Part shown: positions 17,188-25,457 of the stretch, one piece after another
Position numbering within the stretch: position 1 is the first letter of the stretch
Layout of the letters: every line of letters begins with the position of its first letter
Assembly (NCBI GenBank): GCA_017617065.1
Contig: JAFZWP010000013.1
Span: 1 to 64,000 of the forward strand
Length of the DNA: 64,000 nt
Source of the DNA: Bacilli bacterium
GTDB lineage: Bacteria; Bacillota_I; Bacilli_A; ML615J-28; CAG-698
Reading direction: 5' to 3'
Program-made: the position numbers and the translations under genes
The notes under the pieces: generated by a model
Told to the model about the DNA's origin: nothing
What the model saw: only the letters and a program-made list of their open reading frames with translations
Database searches by the model: none

Positions 17188-17812
17188 AGCTATCTAAATA
17201 CTCCTTAAATTTATTAATTAATGCTTTCGAGCTAAATGAAGATGCCATTTGTTCTGGATGCCACTGGCATCCTATAATTGGCAAATCTTCATGCATTACT
17301 GCTTCAATGTTTTCATCTTCTGCACAAATAGCGATTACTTTAAGCCCTTTAGCTAAATCTTTAATTGCTTGATGATGCATAGAATTAATACTGAACTTAT
17401 CTTCAAATAAAGGATCCATGCCAACCACTTCATGAAATCTATCTTTATGATTAGGAATATCTTGATACAAGCTTCCCCCTAAAAATACATTTATTGCTTG
17501 CATTCCTCTACAAATCCCCAAAAGTGGTATTTTATTATTAGCGCAGTATTCTACAATCCTTTTATCAAGTAGATCTATTTCTTTTAATGTGCAAAGACAA
17601 TTTTTGTTACTTTCCCCATAAAATGATGGATCTATATCATCACCACCACTTATGATAAAGCCATCACATGATGCTATCTTTTCATCTAAATAAATATCAT
17701 CATATTTTAAAACAACTGGTGATAGCTTGTTTTCCTCTAAATATTTAATATATTCAGGCTTAACAGCAAGTATATTTTCTTCATTTAATCTTGTAGTTAT
17801 TCCTATTTTCAT
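17159..17812 (-). CDS. Class I glutamine amidotransferase-like hydrolase (peptidase C26, PuuD-like)
   Basis: Predicted gamma-glutamyl hydrolase of the PuuD/C26 group, which cleaves gamma-glutamyl bonds such as in gamma-glutamyl-GABA. The nucleophile is in LGICRGMQAINV, the catalytic His-Glu in GCQWHPEQ, and MHHQAIKDLAKG is the family's conserved loop. I start it at MKIGITTRLNEE (217 residues), since that is where the family begins and a GGGG-type ribosome site lies upstream; the longer frame runs back into birA. No polyamine genes are nearby, so the physiological substrate is uncertain. Confidence 0.85.
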   Translation of the reverse strand: MKIGITTRLNEENILAVKPEYIKYLEENKLSPVVLKYDDIYLDEKIASCDGFIISGGDDIDPSFYGESNKNCLCTLKEIDLLDKRIVEYCANNKIPLLGICRGMQAINVFLGGSLYQDIPNHKDRFHEVVGMDPLFEDKFSINSMHHQAIKDLAKGLKVIAICAEDENIEAVMHEDLPIIGCQWHPEQMASSFSSKALINKFKEYLDSYGKTAKIFS

Positions 17813-17846
17813 CTTATTACCCCAAAAGATTTTATCATATCTATTA

Positions 17847-18815
17847 TTATTTGTTAACGATGATTCTAACTTCACCACTATTTAGGTTGACTTGCTTACC
17901 TTCAGCCTCAACTAGCAAACTACAATCATCATTTACTTTTAATACTAAAGCTTTATATTTTTCATCATTATATAAATTACATACTTCTACCGTTTTACCA
18001 ATTAGTAATTGATGAAGCTTATATGTATTTATAAAACTATAATTACCATTTAAATAATCTAAGTAATGAATTTTAAATTTCTTTAAAATAGTGCTAGCTA
18101 CCTTATTTAAATCATATGGTCGATCTAAAATAAAGGTTGCGATATCTTTAATTTCCTCATTTAAGCCATTTTTAGGTTTAAATAAATTAATACCAATCCC
18201 AATTACACAATAATCTAAGCTATTAGCTTCTATTTTAATAGCCCCTTCCGATAATATTCCACACACTTTTTTATCATTTAAATATAAATCATTAACCCAT
18301 TTAATACCTAAGTCGATATTTAATTCTTCAAATATCGCTTCATACACGCTAACTGCACTTAAAACTGTTAAATAAATGGAATTTTCTACTTTAATTTTAG
18401 GTTTAACTAATATTGAAAAATATAACCCCGCATCTTTAGGTGAATAAAACTTACGGTTTAGCCTACCTCTACCACTAGTTTGTTCCCTAGCAAATACTAC
18501 TTTTCCTTCGCTAAATTCTTCATTTTTAGATTTTAGATAGGTGGATGTGGATGTGATGGAATCAAATACCGATATATCATAGAATTTATCATCTAAATAA
18601 TGATTAATCACCTCTTTATTAACAAAAGGCACATAATCTACTAATTTATACCCCATATTTTGCTTAGAATCTATTTTTATACCTTCTTCAGCTAACTTTA
18701 CCACTGCTTTCCAAATTGCATTACGGCTCACACCTAAAATTGAAGCAATTTCAGATCCTGATATATAATCTTGATGATTTAATAATATTTTTAATAATTC
18801 TTCTTTTGTATTCAT
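17847..18815 (-). CDS. birA: Biotin-protein ligase with DNA-binding domain (BirA)
   Basis: Attaches biotin to carboxylases via biotinyl-AMP and, as a class II ligase, can repress genes. The 322 residues hold an N-terminal winged helix (about 1-62, ISGSEIASILGVSRNAIWKAV), the catalytic centre with TSGRGRLNRKFYSP and GIKWVNDLYLNDKKVCGIL, and a C-terminal SH3-like domain (about 272-322). Its promoter overlaps a 12-base inverted repeat of the form TGTCAACC-N14-GGTTGACA, close in layout to known BirA operators, so autoregulation is plausible. The first nine codons and this promoter are repeated 3698 bases away (22486-22589). Confidence 0.93.
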   Translation of the reverse strand: MNTKEELLKILLNHQDYISGSEIASILGVSRNAIWKAVVKLAEEGIKIDSKQNMGYKLVDYVPFVNKEVINHYLDDKFYDISVFDSITSTSTYLKSKNEEFSEGKVVFAREQTSGRGRLNRKFYSPKDAGLYFSILVKPKIKVENSIYLTVLSAVSVYEAIFEELNIDLGIKWVNDLYLNDKKVCGILSEGAIKIEANSLDYCVIGIGINLFKPKNGLNEEIKDIATFILDRPYDLNKVASTILKKFKIHYLDYLNGNYSFINTYKLHQLLIGKTVEVCNLYNDEKYKALVLKVNDDCSLLVEAEGKQVNLNSGEVRIIVNK

Positions 18816-18836
18816 AATTTCTACCTATTAATAGCG

Positions 18837-18865
18837 ATTATATAGTTATTTAAAAAAAATGTCAA
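18837..18865 (-). promoter_or_regulatory. birA: birA promoter
   Basis: Minus strand -35 TTGACA (18860-18865), 17 bases, -10 TATAAT (18837-18842): both boxes perfect. The -35 box is one arm of the inverted repeat at 18858-18891, so a protein bound to that repeat would block transcription. Confidence 0.88.
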
Positions 18866-18891
18866 CCTATCTTTGTTTTTAGGTTGACATT
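18850..18891 (-). terminator. Inverted repeat: terminator of lipoprotein gene and possible BirA operator
   Basis: Arms of 12 bases (18858-18869 and 18880-18891) around a 10-base loop, followed on the minus strand by eight T. As RNA it is a rho-independent terminator for the lipoprotein gene. As DNA it has the BirA-operator form TGTCAACC-N14-GGTTGACA and covers the birA -35 box. Either or both roles are possible. Confidence 0.75.
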
Positions 18892-18929
18892 TGTTTATAT
18901 ATCTTTTTTTGTTAATGAGAATATCTTTA

Positions 18930-19952
18930 CTATTCACACCAGATGCCTATAAATGGATTAGTGTATTCAAAGATGATACCACCGATTTTATCTTTTACTT
19001 GTATTTGAGCATGCTCCCATGGCCCATCATATATTACTGCATAAGCATCACCATATTTTCCATAATATTTCTTGATTTTGAAATCATCTTTATTCACATA
19101 CATTGTAGAACTGTATGTTAAATATAATTTGTCAATTATTTTGTTTTTAACGTTCTCATTAATAACTTCATCAAATTCTATTTTCTTTACAAAAATATCA
19201 TGAATTATTGTTAGATTTTCATAACTAATTATCCCTAGTTCGTATGCATCTTCCAAATTATAATGTTTCATACCCGTTTGATCTCCGTTTACATCAAGGG
19301 CAAGTCCAAAAAACTTTTTTCTAAAATTAGAATAATCTAAAGGTAATAATGAAATATATGTTTGACTATAATAAGGGGTTACATTTGTTTTATTGACAAT
19401 GCTAACAACAACATAACCGCTTCCATATACTTTAATATCCAAAGGAATAATCGCATCATTTGCATATGGTTGCATTAAGAAAACTTCATTATCATAATCT
19501 CCGTATAGTCGTTCCTCATACAATTCAAAAAACTGTTGATTGTCAACTAAAATGTTAGTATAAGGTAAGTCTAATAAATAAATATATGATGCAATATGGT
19601 GATTATCATTTATTAACTTATTATTATTTAGGAAACCACAATATCTCTTTTGAATAAACAATGAATCAAGTTCATTTATATCAATAATTGAATCAAGTAA
19701 AACGAAACCACCGTCTGAATTCAAATTATTTCCCCACTCTAAATTACTAATTAATTCATCAATGTCGCTATGAGAAAGTTGATAATCGTGTCTTTTCTCT
19801 AAATCATCATTGGTCAATATGAAATTAGTGCTAGTTGTTTCTTTTATATCATTATTATTGCAAGATTCATTGATGTTCAATGAGTCACTACTTGTACAAC
19901 CGCCAATAGCAAAAATCAAATACAATATAATTATTATAAATGCTTTTTTCAT
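18930..19952 (-). CDS. Predicted lipoprotein of unknown function
   Basis: A 340-residue secreted lipoprotein: signal peptide about 1-17 with lipobox AIGGC and an Asn/Ser/Thr-rich linker to about residue 45. I recognise no family in the rest, which alternates hydrophobic and aromatic strands (for example YVVVSIVNKTNV) and ends near IFEYTNPFIGIWCE. It has a clear AAAGGAG ribosome site and follows the subtilase gene by 127 bases on the same strand, inside the segment bounded by birA repeats. A partner role for the protease (inhibitor, substrate or immunity) is only a guess. Confidence 0.75.
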   Translation of the reverse strand: MKKAFIIIILYLIFAIGGCTSSDSLNINESCNNNDIKETTSTNFILTNDDLEKRHDYQLSHSDIDELISNLEWGNNLNSDGGFVLLDSIIDINELDSLFIQKRYCGFLNNNKLINDNHHIASYIYLLDLPYTNILVDNQQFFELYEERLYGDYDNEVFLMQPYANDAIIPLDIKVYGSGYVVVSIVNKTNVTPYYSQTYISLLPLDYSNFRKKFFGLALDVNGDQTGMKHYNLEDAYELGIISYENLTIIHDIFVKKIEFDEVINENVKNKIIDKLYLTYSSTMYVNKDDFKIKKYYGKYGDAYAVIYDGPWEHAQIQVKDKIGGIIFEYTNPFIGIWCE

Positions 19953-20079
19953 AAGATAACTCCTTTGTATGCTCTATAATAGTAATATGATTTGTGCTAG
20001 TAATCATAACATTTGCTTTTTGATCAATTATTTAAAAAATGCGAAATATTAAACAGTGTATATCCATTATTAGCCATTA

Positions 20080-22275
20080 TCAACGAACATAATATTTATA
20101 TTCCTCTTCTTCTGTAATTATAAAAGGTGGAATACGATTCATTTTTGTATACTTAGTTTCTTTATAAATAGTAAATGACAACGTACCATTCAAATAAGCA
20201 TCAATGTCTGCATCTGCTAACACTATTACTCCATTTGGTAATATATAACTTCCATTAATAGTTCTTGGAAGATTGTTTGAAGTAAATGGGACAATTCCCA
20301 TTGATGCATATCCTCCACAAATTATACATGTTTTATATGGCTGTCCTGGAGGAGTAGGCCCTTGTGTTATCGCATGCACTTGAGTATAACAATAACCACA
20401 TTCACATTCAACATTATGTTCAGTCAAGTTTAGCCATTCATATGAATAACTATGTATATGATTATATATAGATATTTGCGTATTAATTGTTCCACTTTGA
20501 GAGCCATTGCTAAACTTTACTCTTAAATAATATGTACCAGTTGATAAATATTTAATGAAATGATCAACATTGTTAGAATTGTTTAAATCTGTGTAACTTA
20601 GTTGATTAAAATTGCTATCATATAATATTACATCTATCGGATATGAAGCAGATATATTAAAATCATACTCATTTGAATATGTAACATTTAGTTTATAAAA
20701 ACCATTATCGTTAATAAAATAATCGTTGTTTGCTAATACAGTATGACTAATATTAATAGTATTACCGTTAAGAGTATATGGGATTGAAGCATAAGTTGTT
20801 AATGTGTACTTAACTGCCCCATATGCATCTAATCTACCATCAGCTACGCATAAATTATTAAATGGAGTACCCAAGTCATTTGTGATGGCACTATTAATTA
20901 TTGAAGATTTAATTATTGAGGCAATTTGAGATTTGGTATAATTAGCTGGTGAATTATCTAAAATATTCCACAAAATTGCTGCGGTTCCAGTCACATATGG
21001 TGTGGCCATTGAAGTGCCTGGCCATGAAATATATTCACTATCATCAACGTTTTCTGGAACAGTGCTAAGTATGTTATGGCCTGGCGCAAAAATGCTGACT
21101 GATTCTTCACCATAATTAGAAAGCGGCCATTGAACTGCCAAAGTTAAATCACCTGTAGAGAATTCCATATATGCTCCGACCGAAATCACTCTATCACTGA
21201 ACGATTGATTGTGTGAATAATCGGAAGGGTAAACTGGAATTATATCATTATTATCTGCTATTTCATCATCTCCACCATTTCCAGATGCGGCAATAAATAA
21301 GCCACTAAAAAATGCAATAGCATCTTTTCTAGCAACATTATCACTATCACCGCCACCACTATAATTAATTATGTCAACACCATTTACTGCTGCCCAATAA
21401 ATGGCCCTTGTAACTGCAGCTATATCCCATATATATTCTAGCTCATTGCTATCCCAATACGAAACTTGAAGTGGTATCAATTCAACATTCCAAGCCACTC
21501 CTGTTACTCCATTTGGATTCATGCCCGTAGCTCCAATAATTCCACTCACATGAGTTCCATGTCCATTAGGATCATTGCTTAATGGGCCAGGAGTATTTGT
21601 ATATATATCAGTCATATTCACAAAATCTCCACCGCTAGTTGAAATATTGGCAGATATATCTGAGTGATTAAACATTCCAGTATCAATCACAGCAACTTTA
21701 ATTGCAGAATTTCCGGTTGAAAAATCCCACGCTTCTTCAGCATTAATTCCAACTTCGCTATGTAATCCCCAAAGTAATGGATATCTATGTATTCCTGAAG
21801 GCGGCACCGAAGCAGAAGCAGGTTGAGCATTTGAATACTCATAATTATTGGGCCCAACCCATAAGACATCATCTATTTTCTCAATCTCATGTATTGTATC
21901 GATTACGTTTTGTTTTGTTTTTATCGTTAGTTTTAATTGCAATATTTGCCTAAATTCTTTCATATTTACCGATGATTCATCTGTTATTTTTATATTAGTA
22001 TATGTTAAATCGTAAATGTCATCTATCAATATGCCTGAAAAAAATGCTTTATCATATTTCTTGTTGACTTCACTTACATTTTTTTTCATTACAACTAAAA
22101 CACTACTATCATCAAAAGAATCATCTATTTTTACATTTGAATATAATTTCTCTTCAACATAATTTTTTGCAATTATGATAATGCTATTCCGAACAAGTAC
22201 AACCAGTGCTGTTAGCACAAGCAAAACTAAAGAACAAATTATCTTTAATATTTCATAAATAATTCTATTATTCAC
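20080..22275 (-). CDS. Membrane-anchored subtilisin-like serine protease (S8)
   Basis: A 731-residue subtilase with an intact triad: Asp in VAVIDTGM, His in GHGTHVSG, Ser in GTSMATPYVTG; the oxyanion Asn is in AASGNGG. An N-terminal hydrophobic segment (about 10-38) is a signal anchor, followed by a propeptide-like region to about 165. After the catalytic domain (about 170-490) come a PPC-like beta domain (about 500-605) and a Cys motif (CECGYCYTQVH...CIICGG, near 635-665) of a kind seen in clostridial surface proteins, probably metal-binding. The start is GTG with GGAG upstream. It lies between copies of the birA 5' region, suggesting acquisition by insertion. Confidence 0.92.
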   Translation of the reverse strand: MNNRIIYEILKIICSLVLLVLTALVVLVRNSIIIIAKNYVEEKLYSNVKIDDSFDDSSVLVVMKKNVSEVNKKYDKAFFSGILIDDIYDLTYTNIKITDESSVNMKEFRQILQLKLTIKTKQNVIDTIHEIEKIDDVLWVGPNNYEYSNAQPASASVPPSGIHRYPLLWGLHSEVGINAEEAWDFSTGNSAIKVAVIDTGMFNHSDISANISTSGGDFVNMTDIYTNTPGPLSNDPNGHGTHVSGIIGATGMNPNGVTGVAWNVELIPLQVSYWDSNELEYIWDIAAVTRAIYWAAVNGVDIINYSGGGDSDNVARKDAIAFFSGLFIAASGNGGDDEIADNNDIIPVYPSDYSHNQSFSDRVISVGAYMEFSTGDLTLAVQWPLSNYGEESVSIFAPGHNILSTVPENVDDSEYISWPGTSMATPYVTGTAAILWNILDNSPANYTKSQIASIIKSSIINSAITNDLGTPFNNLCVADGRLDAYGAVKYTLTTYASIPYTLNGNTINISHTVLANNDYFINDNGFYKLNVTYSNEYDFNISASYPIDVILYDSNFNQLSYTDLNNSNNVDHFIKYLSTGTYYLRVKFSNGSQSGTINTQISIYNHIHSYSYEWLNLTEHNVECECGYCYTQVHAITQGPTPPGQPYKTCIICGGYASMGIVPFTSNNLPRTINGSYILPNGVIVLADADIDAYLNGTLSFTIYKETKYTKMNRIPPFIITEEEEYKYYVR

Positions 22276-22450
22276 GACTTACTTTCTCCATTAAATTATT
22301 CTTTTTATTGATTACATTATATCAAAACTACTGATTAATACAATATAATTTTGCTAAATCATTGTAACACAGCACATAGATTAATTGCTTTTTTTTAATA
22401 TATAACAACTATTATAACTCTAATTGCGTCGATTTCATTAATTACATTGT

Positions 22451-22513
22451 TTAATATATAACAAAGATAATGCTTTTAATTAGTGTTTTTAATAATTCTT
22501 CTTTTGTATTCAT
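22451..22513 (-). pseudogene. birA 5' remnant
   Basis: A minus-strand frame starts with the same nine codons as birA (MNTKEELLK), then diverges and stops after 20 residues. The ribosome site, start region and promoter upstream are near-identical to those of birA. It looks like the scar of a duplication or insertion, not a working gene. Confidence 0.8.
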
Positions 22514-22589
22514 AATTTCTACCTATTAATAGCGATTATATAGTTATTAATAAAAAATGTCAACCTACCTATAAATATAGGTTGACGTT
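22486..22589 (-). repeat. Direct repeat copy B (birA 5' end and promoter)
   Basis: Matches 18788-18891 at a constant offset of 3698 bases: 63 identical bases, then two changes in 19, then arms of the inverted repeat conserved (one change) around an unrelated 10-base loop. Same orientation as copy A. Confidence 0.9.
22535..22563 (-). promoter_or_regulatory. Duplicated birA-type promoter reading into the subtilase
   Basis: Minus strand -35 TTGACA (22558-22563), 17 bases, -10 TATAAT (22535-22540). Both boxes survive in copy B and point toward the subtilase gene 260 bases away, so the island could be expressed with birA-like control. Confidence 0.7.
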
Positions 22590-22660
22590 ATTCCAAACTA
22601 ACATTTTGTGAATTTATCAATAATGCACCTATGTTGACCCCATGGAATCAAATACAATTC

Positions 22661-22677
22661 TCCCACAACTTGTGGGA
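22661..22677. repeat. Short perfect palindrome
   Basis: Seventeen bases, tcccacaa-c-ttgtggga, between the birA remnant and the miaA terminator. It has no T run and could be a protein-binding site; nothing more can be said. Confidence 0.5.
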
Positions 22678-22716
22678 AAGTTTCAAAAAAGCATTTGCAT
22701 AAAAAATGATTTATAT

Positions 22717-22747
22717 TAAAAGAGACCATTTCATAATGGTCTCTTTT
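22717..22747 (-). terminator. Terminator after miaA
   Basis: Long stem aaaagagaccatt/aatggtctctttt with a four-base loop just past the miaA stop; T-rich on both sides, so it may work in both directions. It marks the end of mutS-mutL-miaA. Confidence 0.9.
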
Positions 22748-22751
22748 ACAT

Positions 22752-23615
22752 TTATTCGTTCAAAATAAAGTTTTCTACCAAATCAACTATTTTATTGTAG
22801 TCGCTATTACCAATTACATAATATTTAGAATACTTATTTTTACTTCCTCTAAACCAAGTTAGTTGCCTTTTCGCATAATTTCTTGTTTTTTGTTTAATAA
22901 TAGCACTAGCTAAATCTATAGATATTTTATTATCTAAGTAATCATTTAATTCTTTATAACCAATTTCTTTTAATTTAGATAAATCAATACCTTCTTCTTT
23001 TAAAGCCTTAACTTCATTTAGCCAACCAGCATCTATCATCTTATCGAATCTGCTATTAATCTTTTCGTATAAAGTGTCTCTAGATTCATCTAGAGTAATA
23101 TATAGAATATCATAAACTTCGGTTGGTGTTTTTTTAACACTTCCTGCTATTTCTAAATACCTTAGAACTCTTTTTCTGTTATTAGGATGAGTTTTAGCTG
23201 CTAAAAGGGGATCTTTAGATTTAAGTAATTCATACAAATCTTCGTTATTTAAATCATATTCTAAATCTTTATCTCTAGCATTATTATCTAAATCATAATC
23301 AAGAAGGGCTGAATCAATATATAACCCACTTCCGCCTGATATGATGCTACAATCAAACTTATCAATTATTGGTCTAGCTAAATCTTGATAATCTTTAATG
23401 GAAAAATCACTTGTTGGGTCTAAAAATTTGAATAAATAAGTATCAATTCCTTTAATTTCTTCATCTTTTACATTAGCTGTACCAATATCCATTCTTTTCT
23501 TCATCTGGCTAGCATCGCCATTTATAAATGGTAAATTAAACATTCTTGCTAGATTTGTAGCTAGAGCCGTTTTACCAATGCCAGTCGGGCCACTAATTAC
23601 AATTACTTTTCTCAT
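22752..23615 (-). CDS. miaA: tRNA dimethylallyltransferase MiaA
   Basis: Adds a dimethylallyl group to A37 of tRNAs reading UNN codons. The 287 residues show the P-loop GPTGIGKTALA, the FINGDASQMKKRMDIGTA segment (usual DSxQxYxxMDIGTAK, with Ala at the normal Ser), SGGSGLYI, the swivel helix NNRKRVLRYLEI and the C-terminal KQKTRNYAKRQLTWFRG. It is slightly short for the family (about 300). The ATG overlaps the mutL stop as ATGA, giving a mutS-mutL-miaA operon, an order common in Bacillota. Confidence 0.94.
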   Translation of the reverse strand: MRKVIVISGPTGIGKTALATNLARMFNLPFINGDASQMKKRMDIGTANVKDEEIKGIDTYLFKFLDPTSDFSIKDYQDLARPIIDKFDCSIISGGSGLYIDSALLDYDLDNNARDKDLEYDLNNEDLYELLKSKDPLLAAKTHPNNRKRVLRYLEIAGSVKKTPTEVYDILYITLDESRDTLYEKINSRFDKMIDAGWLNEVKALKEEGIDLSKLKEIGYKELNDYLDNKISIDLASAIIKQKTRNYAKRQLTWFRGSKNKYSKYYVIGNSDYNKIVDLVENFILNE

Positions 23616-25453
23616 ACGATACGTTTAAACCACTTTTCTATTTCGTATTTAGTAAACTTAACGATAACTGGTCTACCATGAGGACAAGTATATGGATTTT
23701 TAGTCTTATTTAATAAATTAAGTAACATTCTTGCTTCTTCTTCAGAATGATATTCATTTCCTTTAATAGCAGCTTTACATGCAAGTGATTTAGCTAAACT
23801 ATCTAAGAATTCTTCTTTTTTAGTTTTAGTACCACGAATTAGTGAATTAAATATTTCTTCTAAATAATCATTAATCTTACTCTTAGGAATCCATGTTCCA
23901 ATTGATCTTACTACATAAGTCGTACCACCAAAGTTTTCAATTTCAATTCCCAATTCTTTTAACTCTTCTATCTTGGCTTCAATCATTAGGGCTTCTGAAG
24001 GTGTAAATGTATAAGAAATTGGAACTAATAATTCATAACTTAATATTTTATCATTAGATAACTTATCATAAATTTGTTCGTAATTTATTCTTTCCGCGGC
24101 AGCATGTTGATCAATTAAATAAAAGTTTTCTTCGCCTTGAGCTAAAATATATGTTTCAAATAATTGGCCTACATAATTCATTAAAGGTAATTTGTTATCG
24201 TTATCTTCGGAACTAAGGGCAATTCCATCACTAAATAGTTTTAATTCTTCATATACAGGTGCACTAGGCTCAATATTTTCTTCAAATGGATCAGCATCTT
24301 CTTCACTAAAAATTATACTAGGTGCTTCACTTACAACTATTTCTTTATCAAAATCAAAACTAATGTCACTATCTTCATCATCATTATCTTGTTCATCTAT
24401 ATCAATTTCTTCTAAGAAAGGATCAGAATCTGCTAAATCATTAATTTCTTTTTGTTCTACGATCAAACTATTATTATCTAATATTTCACTAATAGCATCT
24501 TTTACTAATTCATCTAATTCTTCTTCCATGCTAAATCTAACTTCAGCTTTAGCTGGATGAACATTTACATCAACAAGTCCTGCATCACATGTAATTTGAA
24601 TAATGGTAATTGGATATTTACCAACCATTAAGCGAGTTCCATATCCTTTAATAATCGCATTAGTAATATTATAATTTCTAATTAATCTACCATTTACTAA
24701 TATTGTGATATGTTGTTTTGATGATCTAGTAACACTTATTTTAGATGTATATCCTTCTACACTAAAATAGTTGCTTTCTTTAGCAAATGCTAACATATTT
24801 CTTGCTACATCAAACCCATATACACTACTTATTACTTCTAACTGGTCATCATTTCCATATGTTTGGAAAATAGTTTTACCATTTGCAATAAACAAAAATG
24901 CAATATCTGGATAGGCAAAAGCAATTTTAGTCAAATAATCACTAACAAAACTTACTTCATTATTAGCATTTGATAGCTGAGCAAGTCTTGCTGGAGTGTT
25001 ATAAAATAAATCTTTAACGCTAATTGTAGTTCCTTTAGGTAAACTAATTGTACCTTCAGCTACTAATTTTTCATCCTTAAACCTTAAACTAATCCCTTTT
25101 CCATCAACTGTGCTAGTTTTAATCGTTAGATTACTAACTGCACAAATTGAAGGCAAAGCTTCCCCTCTAAAGCCTAAAGTGTTGATATTGAATAAGTCAT
25201 CAGAGTTTTTGATTTTACTAGTATAGTGTGGAAGTACACAACACTTAGCATCAATTACATCCATTCCTATACCATTATCAGAAACAATTATTTCTTTTAG
25301 ACCTGATTCAACAAGTTCTACTTTAATGTTTGTAGCTAAAGCATCAATAGAGTTTTCTACAAGTTCTTTTACTACACTTGCTACTCTTTCAATTACTTCG
25401 CCAGCAGCTATTAAATTAGCAACTTTGGTGTCAAGTTTAAGGATTCTTCCCAT
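23612..25453 (-). CDS. mutL: DNA mismatch repair protein MutL
   Basis: Links MutS recognition to strand excision. The N-terminal GHKL ATPase shows ELVENSIDA, DNGIGM and NTLGFRGEALPS; an acidic linker (about 335-405) joins the C-terminal dimerisation domain. That domain has DQHAAAERINYE (the DQHA-x2-E-x4-E endonuclease motif) and CPHGRP near the end, so this is the latent-endonuclease MutL type found in bacteria lacking MutH. Length 613 is typical. It starts four bases after mutS with an AAAGGA site. Confidence 0.96.
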   Translation of the reverse strand: MGRILKLDTKVANLIAAGEVIERVASVVKELVENSIDALATNIKVELVESGLKEIIVSDNGIGMDVIDAKCCVLPHYTSKIKNSDDLFNINTLGFRGEALPSICAVSNLTIKTSTVDGKGISLRFKDEKLVAEGTISLPKGTTISVKDLFYNTPARLAQLSNANNEVSFVSDYLTKIAFAYPDIAFLFIANGKTIFQTYGNDDQLEVISSVYGFDVARNMLAFAKESNYFSVEGYTSKISVTRSSKQHITILVNGRLIRNYNITNAIIKGYGTRLMVGKYPITIIQITCDAGLVDVNVHPAKAEVRFSMEEELDELVKDAISEILDNNSLIVEQKEINDLADSDPFLEEIDIDEQDNDDEDSDISFDFDKEIVVSEAPSIIFSEEDADPFEENIEPSAPVYEELKLFSDGIALSSEDNDNKLPLMNYVGQLFETYILAQGEENFYLIDQHAAAERINYEQIYDKLSNDKILSYELLVPISYTFTPSEALMIEAKIEELKELGIEIENFGGTTYVVRSIGTWIPKSKINDYLEEIFNSLIRGTKTKKEEFLDSLAKSLACKAAIKGNEYHSEEEARMLLNLLNKTKNPYTCPHGRPVIVKFTKYEIEKWFKRIV

Positions 25454-25457
25454 AATT

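Larger units (their letters stand above)
18788..18891 (-). repeat. Direct repeat copy A (birA 5' end and promoter)
   Basis: The first 63 bases (18788-18850) are identical to 22486-22548, then the match continues with few changes through an inverted repeat to about 18891. It contains the start of the intact birA and its promoter. With copy B it bounds a 3.7-kb segment holding the lipoprotein and subtilase genes. Confidence 0.9.
22276..22751. other. Intergenic region with duplicated birA 5' end
   Basis: This 476-base stretch has no intact gene. From left to right it holds a -10-like TATAAT for the subtilase (22316-22321, minus strand), AT-rich filler, the birA remnant and promoter copy, a 17-base palindrome at 22661-22677 and the miaA terminator. 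The rest shows no recognisable structure. Confidence 0.8.

Noticed and set aside
18788-22589. Composite transposon or CRISPR-like repeat
   Set aside because: There are only two repeat copies, 3.7 kb apart, and no transposase, integrase, terminal inverted repeats or Cas genes between or beside them.
24192-24560. Plus-strand Ser-rich frame opposite mutL
   Set aside because: Antisense shadow of the acidic mutL linker, with no promoter or ribosome site. The same holds for plus-strand frames opposite obgE (29428-29751), mscL (41365-41703) and ssb (47652-48014).
23612-25453. TGA read as tryptophan (Mycoplasma code)
   Set aside because: TGA ends mutL and the AbiEi gene at sensible places while tryptophans use TGG, so the standard bacterial code applies.
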